Positions 1-7,183 are shown, numbered from the stretch's first letter. The stretch is DNA of 7,631 bases from Actinomycetota bacterium (GCA_005885025.1 VAYC01000223.1:1-7631); one strand, 5' to 3'. The notes: generated by a model from the sequence alone, not told the origin. Translations and numbers: made by a program.

Positions 1-784
1 CCGAAGCCGGCCGCATGGCCGGGTCCTTGGCCAGCGCCCGCCGGCACGCGTCAACGACGTGTGGGGGGACATCGCGCGTCAAGCCATCAAGCGGAGGCGG
101 CTCCCTATTCACGTGCTGGGCCGCGACCCCGACCGGGGTGTCGCCCGTGAAGGGCGGCCGTCCGGCGAGCATCTCGTACAGGACCACTCCCAGCGAGTAC
201 ACGTCCGATGCAGGGGTGGGCGGTTCGCCCGTGGCCTGTTCCGGCGAGAGGTAGGTGGCCGTTCCCATCCGGGCACCGGTCGCCGTGAGCGGAGCGCCTG
301 CCGCGGCCGCGATCCCGAAGTCCAGCACCTTGACCTGGCCGGAGTCGGTCAGCATGACGTTGCCCGGTTTGACGTCGCGGTGGACGAGGCCCGCGTCGTG
401 GGCGACCTGGAGGGCGGAGGCGATTCCCTCGGTGATGCGAACGGCCTCGGCGGGATCGAGTGGGCCCGCTCTGGCCAACCGATCAGACAGCGGTTCGCCG
501 TCGACCAGCTCCATCACGATGAACTGGTGTCCGTCGTCCTCGCCGTAGTCGAAGACGCTGGCGATGTTGGGATGGGACAAAGGCGCGGCGGCCTGGGCCT
601 CCCTCCGGAACCGGTCGGCAAAGCGCCGGTCCGCGGAGAGCGCGTCAGAGAGGAGTTTCACCGCGACCCGACGGTGCAGGACCGTGTCCTCCGCCTCCCA
701 CACGGACCCCATGCCCCCCACCGCGATGCGCTTGACCAGCCGGTACCGCTGGCCCAGCTCGACGTCCGTGTGGACTTCTGCCAT
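1..784 (-). CDS. pknA: Ser/Thr protein kinase, PknA-like (C-terminus beyond window)
   Basis: Partial gene: 261 residues are visible and the rest lies past position 1. I translated it by hand from the ATG at 784-782. It is a Hanks-type kinase domain, known in this family to phosphorylate division and wall-synthesis proteins on threonine. Visible elements are the Gly-rich loop IAVGGMGSV (about 20-28), ATP lysine K43 (VAVK), helix-C glutamate E62, HRDVKPGN with catalytic D137 (135-142), DFG at 155-157, activation-loop threonines T167, T169, T175 and T177, and SPE at 180-182. Wording such as IAVGGMGSVWEA, IASVFDYGE and VMELVDGEPL matches what I recall of mycobacterial PknA better than PknB. So does its place directly after pbpA. 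The start follows pbpA by 13 bp, with AGAGG and AGGAG in the gap, so it belongs to the same operon. The transmembrane segment and any sensor domain are not visible. The PknA rather than PknB assignment is an inference. Confidence 0.93.
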   Translation of the reverse strand, partial: MAEVHTDVELGQRYRLVKRIAVGGMGSVWEAEDTVLHRRVAVKLLSDALSADRRFADRFRREAQAAAPLSHPNIASVFDYGEDDGHQFIVMELVDGEPLSDRLARAGPLDPAEAVRITEGIASALQVAHDAGLVHRDVKPGNVMLTDSGQVKVLDFGIAAAAGAPLTATGARMGTATYLSPEQATGEPPTPASDVYSLGVVLYEMLAGRPPFTGDTPVGVAAQHVNREPPPLDGLTRDVPPHVVDACRRALAKDPAMRPAS

Positions 785-797
785 CGCTCCTGCCTCT

Positions 798-2267
798 CTA
801 CCCTCGCAGCGCGGCTTGGATGACGGCCTTGGCGATCGGCGCGGCCACGGCCCCGCCGGTCGCGTCGCTTCCCAGGTCCCCGCCGTTCAGCACCACGACC
901 GCCACGACGATCCTGGGGTTCTGAGCGGGGGCGAAGGATACAAACCAGGCGTGGGGCTTGCCGCTCGGGGTCTCCGCCGTCCCCGTCTTCCCCGCGACCT
1001 GGATGCCCGGGATCTGCGCTGCGGTGCCGGTTCCCGCGTTGACGACGCTCACCATCATCGCGGTGAGCTCCGCCGATGTCCTCGCCGAGATGGGCTGGCC
1101 GAACACCGAGGGCTTGATCTCCTTCACGAGCCGACCGTCGGCGTCCCTGATCTCCTTGACCACGTGGGGCTCCATCTCCACGCCGCCGTTGGCGATGGCC
1201 GCTCCAACCAATGCCATCTGCATCGGATTGGCCTGGACATCCTGCTGGCCGATGGCGGAGGTGGCCACGAAGGAGGACGCGCCGGCGAACGCGCTGACCG
1301 GCGGGATGCTTCCCTCCGCGAAGGGCAACTCGTAGGGTACGTTCTGGTCGAACCCGAACTTCTCTGCCTGTTCCACGAGCTTGGCCGCCCCGAGCCTCAG
1401 CCCGATCTCACCGAACACCACGTTGCAGGAGACGGTGAGCGCCTGGGCAAGGGTCAGCGTGGGGGCACCTCCGAGGCAATGCTCGCCCCCGAAGTTGTGG
1501 AGCAGGGCGGTGCTGTTCGGGAGGCGGAGGGCCGGCGGATTCGGGAACGTCGTGCTGGGCCGCATGCCGTTCTCCAGGGCTGCCGAGGCCGTCACCAGCT
1601 TGAAGGTCGAGCCCGGGGGGAACAGTTCCTGGCTGGCCCGCGACAGGAGGGGCTTTCCAGGCGCTCGCAACAGGGCGCGCCGAGCCTGGCGGACCACCGT
1701 CGCATCGTGCGAGGCGAGCGGGTTGGGGTCGTACGAGGGATTGGCCACCATGGCCAGCACCTCGCCGGTACCGGGGTCCAGGGCGACCACGCCACCGGGG
1801 AGCGATCCGAGCGCGCGGCTGGCGACCTGTTGCAACCTGGCGTTGATCGTGGTGACCACGGTCGCCCCGCGCTTGGGCCGGCCCAGGATCTCGTCCACCA
1901 GGTTCTGCGGGAGCAGTTCGGGCGCCCGCCCCGCCAGGTAGTCGTTCTCGGCCGCTTCCAGCCCGTACCGCCCGAACACGATCGAGTAGTACCCGGTGAC
2001 GTCGGCGTAGAGCGGCCCGTTCGGGTACACGCGGAGGTACTTGAACTTGCCCTGGGTGGCTCGGCTGCGGGCCAAGACGGTCTTTCCGTCTCGGGCCAAG
2101 ATGTCGCCCCGATCGACGGCATACTCCTGGAGGAGCAGCCGCTGGTTGGCCGGGTTGTTGGCGTACCGGCTCGAGGCGAACACCTGCAGGTAGTTGGCCT
2201 GCGCGAACAGCACGACGAAGAGTGCCAGGAAGGCGAGGGCCAGGCGGCGGATCTGCCGATCCATCAT
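798..2267 (-). CDS. pbpA: Penicillin-binding protein A, class B D,D-transpeptidase
   Basis: 489 aa, close to the roughly 490 aa of mycobacterial PbpA. It crosslinks peptidoglycan peptides outside the membrane, probably with the adjacent RodA. One N-terminal transmembrane anchor (about residues 7-25) is followed by a dimerisation/linker region and a transpeptidase domain carrying all three penicillin-binding motifs. These are S220-T-F-K223 (nucleophile S220), S280-C-N282 and K427-T-G429. Residues WFVSFAP (441-447) and the C-terminal strand complete the fold. C264 and C281 are close to the active site and could form a disulfide. The start is ATG 2267, whose ATGA overlaps the rodA stop, with AGGGGTGAG at 2281-2273 as ribosome site. 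A second ATG follows immediately at 2264, so the true start could be one codon later. Genes on both sides point to translational coupling in a cell-wall operon. Confidence 0.96.
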   Translation of the reverse strand: MMDRQIRRLALAFLALFVVLFAQANYLQVFASSRYANNPANQRLLLQEYAVDRGDILARDGKTVLARSRATQGKFKYLRVYPNGPLYADVTGYYSIVFGRYGLEAAENDYLAGRAPELLPQNLVDEILGRPKRGATVVTTINARLQQVASRALGSLPGGVVALDPGTGEVLAMVANPSYDPNPLASHDATVVRQARRALLRAPGKPLLSRASQELFPPGSTFKLVTASAALENGMRPSTTFPNPPALRLPNSTALLHNFGGEHCLGGAPTLTLAQALTVSCNVVFGEIGLRLGAAKLVEQAEKFGFDQNVPYELPFAEGSIPPVSAFAGASSFVATSAIGQQDVQANPMQMALVGAAIANGGVEMEPHVVKEIRDADGRLVKEIKPSVFGQPISARTSAELTAMMVSVVNAGTGTAAQIPGIQVAGKTGTAETPSGKPHAWFVSFAPAQNPRIVVAVVVLNGGDLGSDATGGAVAAPIAKAVIQAALRG

Positions 2268-3649
2268 GCGGGCTCACCCCTGGGCGTCCGCACGGTGGGT
2301 TCGCTCTCTCCCCGATCGGTCGCTCTGGGCCGCCCCCGCGCTCGCGTGGCGGCGTGGGCCGGGGGAGGCGCGGAGACACGGATGAGGAGCGCCAGCAGGA
2401 CGAAGTTCGCCACCAGGCTGGATCCTCCGTATGAGACGAAGGGCAGGGTGATCCCGGTGAGCGGGATCAGACGGGTGACCCCGCCCACGATGATGAACGT
2501 CTGGAGGGCCACCGCGCTCGTGAGGCCCGCGCCCAGAAGCTTGCTGAAGCCGTCCTCCCTGGCCAGGGCGCCCCGGAATCCGCGTCCGATCAGCACGACG
2601 TACAGCAGCAACAACGCGGTCACGCCGAAGAGCCCGAGCTCCTCGCCGAAGGCCGCGAAGATGAAGTCGGTCCAGACCGACGGGATGAGGTCGGGGTGGC
2701 CCTGCCCGAGCCCCGTTCCCACGATCCCACCGGTGGCCATGGCGAACTGCGCCTGAGCCACCTGATAGCCGTCCGTGTGGATGTGCTGGGGGTCCAGGGC
2801 ATGCAGATAGATGGTGACCCGGTCCTGGACGTGCGCGAACGCGGAGTAGCCGATGAACGCGCCGATGGCGAACAGCACGACCCCGAGGACCAGGTACGAG
2901 GCCCTGCCGGTGGCGGTCCACAGCATCACCGTGAAGATCCCGAAGAACAGCATCGACGAGCCGAGGTCCTTCTCCAGGAACAGGACCGCCAGGGAGATGG
3001 CCCACGCCACGAGCAGCGGGCCCATGTACCTGAGCTCGGGGAAGTGGAACGGACCGAGGCGCCTGGTGGCCATGGCCAGCAGCTCCTTCTTCGCGTTCAG
3101 GAAGGAGGCCAGGAAGACCACGAGCAGGACCTTGCTGATCTCGGCGGGCTCGAACACGATCGGTCCGACCCCGACCCACAGGCGCGCCCCGTTGATGGTC
3201 CGGCCGATCCCCGGCGCGATCGGCAGGAGCAGGAACGCCACCCCTGCAAGACCGATCGTGTAGGTGTAGCCGTCGAGCACCCGGTGGTCCCGGATCACGA
3301 ACAGGGTGAGGGCGAACAGCCCGATCCCGAGCATCAGCCAGCCGAACTGGTCGCCCGCCCGGCCTGGGTCGAGGCGGTAGATCATCGCGTAGCCCAGGCC
3401 GGAGAGGACCGCGGCGGTCGGCAACAACACGGGGTCGGCGCCGGGCGCGAGCCGGACCACCACGAAGTGGGCGATCAGGAAGGCCGCCGAGATGGCGGCC
3501 ACGAACGCCGCGATGTCGGGGGGAGCCTTGCCCGTCTCTCCCAGGACGACGAGCACGTAGGCCCCGACCGACAGGATCACCGCCAGGATGGTCAGGGCGA
3601 GCTGCGTCCCACGTTCGGGGTGGGCTCGCAGGGTCGGGGCAGCTTGCAT
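2264..3649 (-). CDS. rodA: SEDS-family peptidoglycan glycosyltransferase RodA/FtsW
   Basis: 461 aa multi-pass membrane protein that polymerises lipid II into glycan strands, normally working with a class B PBP (here PbpA). Hydrophobic segments run from about residue 18 to 425, with a charged cytoplasmic tail rich in Arg and Pro. SEDS signatures are present: W158 in the ARLWVG stretch, FEPAEISK (166-173), EKDLGSS (226-232), and WTDFIFAAFGEELG (326-339), which holds D328, the position matching the essential Asp of E. coli and Bacillus RodA. The terminal GGVTRLIPLTGITLPFVSYG motif is also intact (389-408). The frame stays open upstream to an ATG at 3850, but that extra 67 residues is a shadow of pstP. 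ATG 3649 has AGGAG at 3661-3657 with 7 nt spacing, and the residues after it read like a normal N-terminus. RodA is preferred over FtsW because of the pbpA/pstP neighbourhood. Confidence 0.95.
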   Translation of the reverse strand: MQAAPTLRAHPERGTQLALTILAVILSVGAYVLVVLGETGKAPPDIAAFVAAISAAFLIAHFVVVRLAPGADPVLLPTAAVLSGLGYAMIYRLDPGRAGDQFGWLMLGIGLFALTLFVIRDHRVLDGYTYTIGLAGVAFLLLPIAPGIGRTINGARLWVGVGPIVFEPAEISKVLLVVFLASFLNAKKELLAMATRRLGPFHFPELRYMGPLLVAWAISLAVLFLEKDLGSSMLFFGIFTVMLWTATGRASYLVLGVVLFAIGAFIGYSAFAHVQDRVTIYLHALDPQHIHTDGYQVAQAQFAMATGGIVGTGLGQGHPDLIPSVWTDFIFAAFGEELGLFGVTALLLLYVVLIGRGFRGALAREDGFSKLLGAGLTSAVALQTFIIVGGVTRLIPLTGITLPFVSYGGSSLVANFVLLALLIRVSAPPPAHAATRARGRPRATDRGESEPTVRTPRGEPA

Positions 3650-3846
3650 CAGCCAGCTCCTCCCGCGGAAGCTTCCTGCACGTCCTGGCGGATCCGAGCC
3701 ACGATCACCTGGGCCTGTTCGAAGCTGTCGGCCGTGACCCCGTCCTCCAGGTTGCGCCAGAACTGGAGACGCTTTGCCTGCGCGGAGTCGATGTCGGTGG
3801 TCTCCTGGACGTGCGCGAGCTTGAACCCCAGGACGGTTGCGGGGAT
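3649..3846 (-). other. Displaced C-terminal reading frame of pstP
   Basis: This 65-codon segment is in the -1 frame relative to pstP. It begins with IPATVLGFKLAHVQETTDI and runs to a TGA at 3651-3649. It resembles the extracytoplasmic tail that follows the transmembrane helix in actinobacterial PstP proteins, as I recall them, with the common 'GIPATV.GF' wording just after the WYVG element. Its stop overlaps the rodA ATG by one base (TGATG), matching the tight junctions elsewhere in this operon. By contrast, the frame-0 stop at 3705 would leave a 55-nt gap. Joined to residue 322, it would give a phosphatase of about 387 aa. There is no start codon or ribosome site of its own, so it is not a separate gene. 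Either a real deletion or a sequencing/assembly error explains it. Confidence 0.75.
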
Positions 3847-4811
3847 CCATCGGCGTCGCCCACGTACCACTGGCGGTCGATGTAGATGCGGGCCCCGACG
3901 AGCCCGGCCACCGCCACTGCCGCCGCTACCGCTGCCCAGATCGGCCAGCGTCGCCGCGGGACCGTCCCTCGCGCGGGGGCTCCGTCGTCTCGCTGGACCG
4001 ATGTCGCGGTGGTGGCCTCGTCCGCTTGCTCGGCGGTGGTGGTTTGGGAGCCACCGGAGACGAGCCCGGTCTTCGCGCCCCCCGACGTCGTCGCCGCCTG
4101 GTCCGGGACGAAGTCGACCACGATCACCGTGATGTTGTCGTCGCCGCCGGCACGGTTCGCCGCATCGATCAGGCGCTCGCACGCGGCCTGTGGTTCGGCT
4201 TCGCCCTCCAGGATCTCCTGGATGCGGTCGCGCCCCACCATGCTGGTGAGGCCGTCGGTGCACAGCAGCACTCGGTCGCCCTCCTGCACGTCAAGGGTCA
4301 GCTGGTCGATGGGGATGTCCACGTCCACCCCGAGGGCCCGCGTCAGGACGCTCCGCTGCGGGTGGTGGGCGGCCTCTTCCTCGGTGAGCTTCCCTTCCCG
4401 AACCATGCGCTGGACCAGCGTGTGGTCCTCGGTCAGCTGCTGCAAGGTACCGTCGCGAAGCCGATAGGCGCGGGAGTCTCCGACGTGCACCACATGGGCC
4501 TTTCCGTCCGCGGTCAGAAGCGCGGTGACCGTGGTTCCCATTCCCCGGAGGTCCTTGTCGGTCTCGCCTCGCTCCAGGACGCGGTGGTTCGCTTCCTTGA
4601 TCTGTTCGACGAGGTGCTCCAGGTCCTCCTGTTTGGGCGCTGCCGCGGCGGCGTCGATCGTCTGAAGGGCCAGCGAGGACGCCACGTCCCCGCCCTTGTG
4701 ACCGCCCATCCCGTCGGCTACCGCGAACAGCGGCTCCTTCACCAGGTAGGAGTCTTCGTTGCGAACCCGAGCCCGCCCGATGTCGCTTCGGGCTCCGACG
4801 CGTACCTTCAT
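3705..4811 (-). CDS. pstP: PP2C-type Ser/Thr phosphatase PstP, apparently frameshifted near its C-terminus
   Basis: Removes phosphate from Ser/Thr on kinases such as PknA/PknB and their targets. As read, it has 368 aa. The metal-binding and catalytic motifs are complete: N18-E19-D20, ADGMGG (32-37, D33), HVGDSR (109-114, D112), CTDGL (184-188, D186) and GGDDN (222-226, D225). A low-complexity linker (about 238-286) leads to one transmembrane segment (about 289-306) and the start of an external domain, RIYIDRQWYVGDADG (308-322). After residue 322 the sequence becomes Ser/Arg-rich and unlike the family. A family-like continuation lies in the -1 frame (see 3649-3846). The catalytic half should work, but the external tail is altered if the sequence is right. 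The start is ATG 4811, giving an ATGA overlap with the fhaB stop, with GGAG at 4823-4820. Confidence 0.93.
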   Translation of the reverse strand: MKVRVGARSDIGRARVRNEDSYLVKEPLFAVADGMGGHKGGDVASSLALQTIDAAAAAPKQEDLEHLVEQIKEANHRVLERGETDKDLRGMGTTVTALLTADGKAHVVHVGDSRAYRLRDGTLQQLTEDHTLVQRMVREGKLTEEEAAHHPQRSVLTRALGVDVDIPIDQLTLDVQEGDRVLLCTDGLTSMVGRDRIQEILEGEAEPQAACERLIDAANRAGGDDNITVIVVDFVPDQAATTSGGAKTGLVSGGSQTTTAEQADEATTATSVQRDDGAPARGTVPRRRWPIWAAVAAAVAVAGLVGARIYIDRQWYVGDADGSPQPSWGSSSRTSRRPPTSTPRRQSVSSSGATWRTGSRPTASNRPR

Positions 4812-5266
4812 CGGCGAAGCTCCAGCGTCGTCTTGCCGATCTTGACCCGGTCGCCGGCCCTGAGCTCGGCGGGAGAGGTGACGCGCTTCTGGTTCAGGTA
4901 GGTGCCGTTGGTGGAGCCGAGGTCCTCGACGTACCAGCCGCTGTCGTGCCGGTAGATCCGGGCGTGGAACGACGACACGTACGTGTCGGGCAGCTTGATC
5001 TGGCAGGCGTCGGCCCGCCCGATCTGGAGCGTGCCGTCCAGCGACATCGACTTCACCTTGCTCCCGCGCTCATCGATGATGGCCAGGGTGCGAGGGGCTT
5101 TGGCGCCGGCCTTCCGGGCGCCCGCCGAACCACGCGGCGAGGGCGAGGGGCCCCGGGCGGGCCCGCCCCGCAATCCCACCACCGCGGCATGCAGGGCCCG
5201 GTACACGAAGAAATAGAGGAGGGCAAGGAAGAGGACCTTCAGGACGGTCAGGACGAAGGGAGGCAT
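4808..5266 (-). CDS. fhaB: Membrane-anchored FHA-domain protein FhaB (FipA-like)
   Basis: 152 aa, close to mycobacterial FhaB (about 155 aa). An N-terminal transmembrane helix (about residues 5-22) is followed by a basic Pro/Ser/Arg-rich linker (about 33-58) and a C-terminal FHA domain facing the cytoplasm. The FHA core is intact: IGR 82-84 (R84), S98-S-F-H101, and GSTNGTYLN 117-125 (N120), all residues that contact phosphothreonine. In mycobacteria the homologue binds phosphorylated division proteins (FtsZ/FtsQ complexes). A similar role here is inferred from family and position. The start ATG 5266 lies one base after the fhaA stop, with GGAGGAGG at 5278-5271 overlapping the fhaA end. Its TGA overlaps the pstP ATG. 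Both junctions indicate coupled translation. Confidence 0.94.
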   Translation of the reverse strand: MPPFVLTVLKVLFLALLYFFVYRALHAAVVGLRGGPARGPSPSPRGSAGARKAGAKAPRTLAIIDERGSKVKSMSLDGTLQIGRADACQIKLPDTYVSSFHARIYRHDSGWYVEDLGSTNGTYLNQKRVTSPAELRAGDRVKIGKTTLELRR

Positions 5267-5267
5267 G

Positions 5268-5978
5268 CTACCTCCTCCGGAACTCGAGGACCGTCCTTCC
5301 GATCGTGATGCGGTCTCCCTCCTCGAGCGTGCGTTCCCCGACGGTCGATTCGTTCACCATCGTCCCGTTCGTCGAACCAAGATCCGCGATCACGAACTCG
5401 CCGTCCTGCCGGCGGACCTCGGCGTGACGGCGGCTCGCCCCCGGATCGTCGAGGACGATGTCCGACTCGGCGAGCCTTCCGATGATTACCCGGTCCTTGC
5501 TCAGCCGGAACGCCTTGGAAGGCTTGCCTTCATCGAGCAAGATCAGCTCGGCGTCCAGGGCATCGGGCGGGGACGCGTCGGCCGGGGGGCCGGACTGGCC
5601 GGTGCCGGGATCTTCTACCAGGAGCGGACGGCAGTGGAAGTCGCCCGGCTTGAGCGAGGGATCGGTCTCGATCTGCACCTCCGGCGGCCCCACCAGCGCC
5701 CACCCGCGTTCGCGGGCTCCCTCCCGGACAACCTGCTCGAGCTCGCGGCGGAGGGACCGCTCTGCCTGGCCGAACCGCTCGCGGTCAGGCTCGGAGAGGA
5801 AGAAGACGTAGCGGTTGGGAACCCACACCTCGCGGACTCCGACGGACTTGTTGGCGTCCATCTCTTTGAGGATGCGGGTGGCCAGCTCGACCGGTTGGAG
5901 CCCGCCCCGAAAGGCCTTGGTGAAGAGGCCTTCGATGGCGCCTCCCAGCCGTCGCTCGAACTCGTTGAGGATGCTCAA
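5268..5978 (-). CDS. fhaA: FhaA: DUF3662 domain plus C-terminal FHA domain
   Basis: 236 aa soluble protein, first gene of the operon. The N-terminal DUF3662-type domain (about residues 1-115, including the FERRLGGAIEGLF and GGLQPVELA stretches) is followed by a short acidic/proline linker (about 122-142) and an FHA domain. The FHA core contains IGR 166-168 (R168), S182-R-R-H185 and GSTNGTMVN 201-209 (N204). In mycobacteria FhaA binds phosphorylated MviN/MurJ and slows wall synthesis. The same role here is an inference. It is much shorter than the roughly 527 aa mycobacterial protein because the middle linker is minimal. The start appears to be TTG at 5978-5976: no in-frame ATG or GTG exists nearby upstream, and the N-terminus fits the family. 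No clear Shine-Dalgarno sequence precedes it, so initiation may be weak or leader-dependent. Confidence 0.92.
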   Translation of the reverse strand: MSILNEFERRLGGAIEGLFTKAFRGGLQPVELATRILKEMDANKSVGVREVWVPNRYVFFLSEPDRERFGQAERSLRRELEQVVREGARERGWALVGPPEVQIETDPSLKPGDFHCRPLLVEDPGTGQSGPPADASPPDALDAELILLDEGKPSKAFRLSKDRVIIGRLAESDIVLDDPGASRRHAEVRRQDGEFVIADLGSTNGTMVNESTVGERTLEEGDRITIGRTVLEFRRR

Positions 5979-5986
5979 TTGGCGTG

Positions 5987-6029
5987 ATATCCAGGAGATT
6001 CGGGGGGCTCGTCGGGGATTATATCCAGG
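5987..6029. repeat. Two direct copies of ATATCCAGG in the fhaA promoter/leader
   Basis: ATATCCAGG occurs at 5987-5995 and again at 6021-6029, 34 bp apart. On the minus strand each reads CCTGGATAT. The upstream copy runs into the TATAAT box. The other sits in the predicted leader just before the TTG start. This could be a pair of regulator sites, or chance. Confidence 0.35.
6018..6023 (-). promoter_or_regulatory. Candidate -10 box of the fhaA operon promoter
   Basis: A perfect TATAAT reads on the minus strand at 6023-6018. It would place a transcription start near 6011 and a leader of about 33 nt before the fhaA TTG. The -35 position 17 bp upstream (6046-6041) reads GGAGTA, which is not TTGACA-like, so activation or a relaxed actinobacterial -35 would be needed. 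In such GC-rich DNA a perfect box at the right distance is unlikely to be chance, but the promoter call is an inference. Confidence 0.5.
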
Positions 6030-6084
6030 GGTGGTTGCTCTACTCCCGCGAGACGAATCCGCTGATCGGAGCGCTGGGGAGTGC

Positions 6085-6093
6085 TGTTACCAT
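6085..6093 (+). promoter_or_regulatory. Weak candidate extended -10 for tRNA-Leu
   Basis: TGTTACCAT at 6085-6093 fits an extended -10 (TG-n-TAnnnT) about 11 bp before the mature tRNA 5' end at 6104. I see no good -35 at the proper spacing. It is low confidence, given only because a tRNA promoter must lie between the divergent genes. Confidence 0.25.
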
Positions 6094-6103
6094 CGCTGGT
6101 GCC

Positions 6104-6187
<84 letters not shown>

Positions 6188-6223
6188 CGCTTGCGTTCGC
6201 CGGCGGTCACCTACGATGTCCAC

Positions 6224-7183
6224 GTGGGAAAGGTTCTGTCCAAGGAGCAGCTCGAGGCCGCGCACTGCTGGGAGGCAGACGACCGCGTGCCGCAGCGACC
6301 GGAGATGACGGAGTTTCGTCGACGGCTTCGTTACCACCAGTCGCAGTGGCGTGAGGCTCAGGGACACCCGATCGGTTCGCAGCCGATCGCGCCGAAGTCG
6401 GGCGGCGGAGCTGTGCGGCTCGTCGGGAGTCGCCTCCCGCTCGCCTACGGCCGAGAGACCGGCGCGAACTTCCTCACCGCAGGCGCGCTCGACGCGGCGA
6501 AGGCTCGAACCTCGGCCAAGGAACCTCATCAGAGTTTCGATCAGCAGCGGCTGTGGGCCGACCTCCTGTGGTCGACGACGATGGCCTTCAACCTGTTCGG
6601 TGACCTGGCGGCGGCTCTCGGACTCGCCGACCGGGCCGTCCACACCTGGTGGCCGGACGCGCCCGGCAGGGTGTCGGATGTCCGTTTCGAGCACTCTCCG
6701 GGATGGCTCGATCCTGCCTACATCGGAAACCTCAGCTCGTTCGATGCGGCGATCCTGCTCGACCTCGGCGACGAGACGCAGGGGATCGTCGCTCTCAAGA
6801 CCAAGTACCACGACCGAACCAAGCCGGAGACACCGAAGCCGAGGAACCTCCGGCGGTATCGCGAGGTCGCCGAGAGGTCCGGCGTCTTCGAGGCGGGGGC
6901 AATCGACGCGGTCAAGGGGAGAACCGATCTCGCCGTGATGTGGCTCGAGCACCTTCTGCTGCTATCGATGCTCCAGCATGCGAGCGGCACGTGGAGCTGG
7001 GGCCGCTACGTCGTCGTCCACGCTGCCGGAAACTCGGACTTCGCCGACGCGTGCGCCCGGTATCGGGCCCTCCTCGCAGACCAGTCGACGTTCTCTTCGA
7101 TGACCGTCGAGGAGCTCCTCGACGCCGACGTCCTCCGGGCACGCACGGCTACGGCACTGCGCAGGCGGTACATCCCCCGCTGA
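6224..7183 (+). CDS. Nuclease-fold protein resembling PD-(D/E)XK (PGN_0703-like) family, catalytic Glu apparently lost
   Basis: 319 aa from GTG 6224. Family-like stretches are RLWADLLWSTTMAFNLFGDL (109-128), a central VSDVRFEHSPGW region (150-161), and SSFDAAILLDLGDETQGIV (171-189), followed by LKTKYHD (191-197). This resembles, from memory, putative restriction endonucleases of the PGN_0703 type, where an FDA-type strand Asp and a later Glu-x-Lys form the active site. Here D174 (6743-6745) and K194 are present, but the Glu position is Lys192 (AAG, 6797-6799), so the product may be catalytically dead. No methyltransferase or partner gene is visible. The frame stays open back to 5984 through the tRNA, which cannot be the true N-terminus. 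GTG 6224 keeps the KEQLEAAHCWEADD stretch. ATG 6305 (239 codons shy of no conserved core) is an alternative, and neither has a strong ribosome site. It lies directly after a tRNA, suggesting acquired DNA. Confidence 0.75.
   Translation: MGKVLSKEQLEAAHCWEADDRVPQRPEMTEFRRRLRYHQSQWREAQGHPIGSQPIAPKSGGGAVRLVGSRLPLAYGRETGANFLTAGALDAAKARTSAKEPHQSFDQQRLWADLLWSTTMAFNLFGDLAAALGLADRAVHTWWPDAPGRVSDVRFEHSPGWLDPAYIGNLSSFDAAILLDLGDETQGIVALKTKYHDRTKPETPKPRNLRRYREVAERSGVFEAGAIDAVKGRTDLAVMWLEHLLLLSMLQHASGTWSWGRYVVVHAAGNSDFADACARYRALLADQSTFSSMTVEELLDADVLRARTATALRRRYIPR

Noticed and set aside
1408..2379. Minus-strand 323-codon frame overlapping pbpA
   Set aside because: It is an out-of-frame shadow of pbpA with Arg/Pro/Gly-rich sequence and no motif.
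564..2756. Long plus-strand open frame of 730 codons opposite the kinase and pbpA
   Set aside because: It is antisense to genes with full catalytic motifs, its product is low-complexity with no recognisable domain, and GC-rich codon use creates such open frames.
3650..3850. A 67-residue N-terminal extension of RodA starting at ATG 3850
   Set aside because: It lies inside pstP, is polar and Arg/Gly-rich, and the ATG at 3649 has a proper ribosome site and a family-like N-terminus.
3840..3860. Programmed -1 ribosomal frameshift in pstP
   Set aside because: There is no X-XXY-YYZ slippery heptamer and no clear downstream stem, and a missing conserved stretch points to a deletion instead.
6035..6070. 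TTGCTC at 6035 as a -35 for the tRNA
   Set aside because: There is no acceptable -10 at 16-18 bp spacing.
6188..6223. Terminator after tRNA-Leu
   Set aside because: CGCCGGCG is a short palindrome without a loop or T tract.
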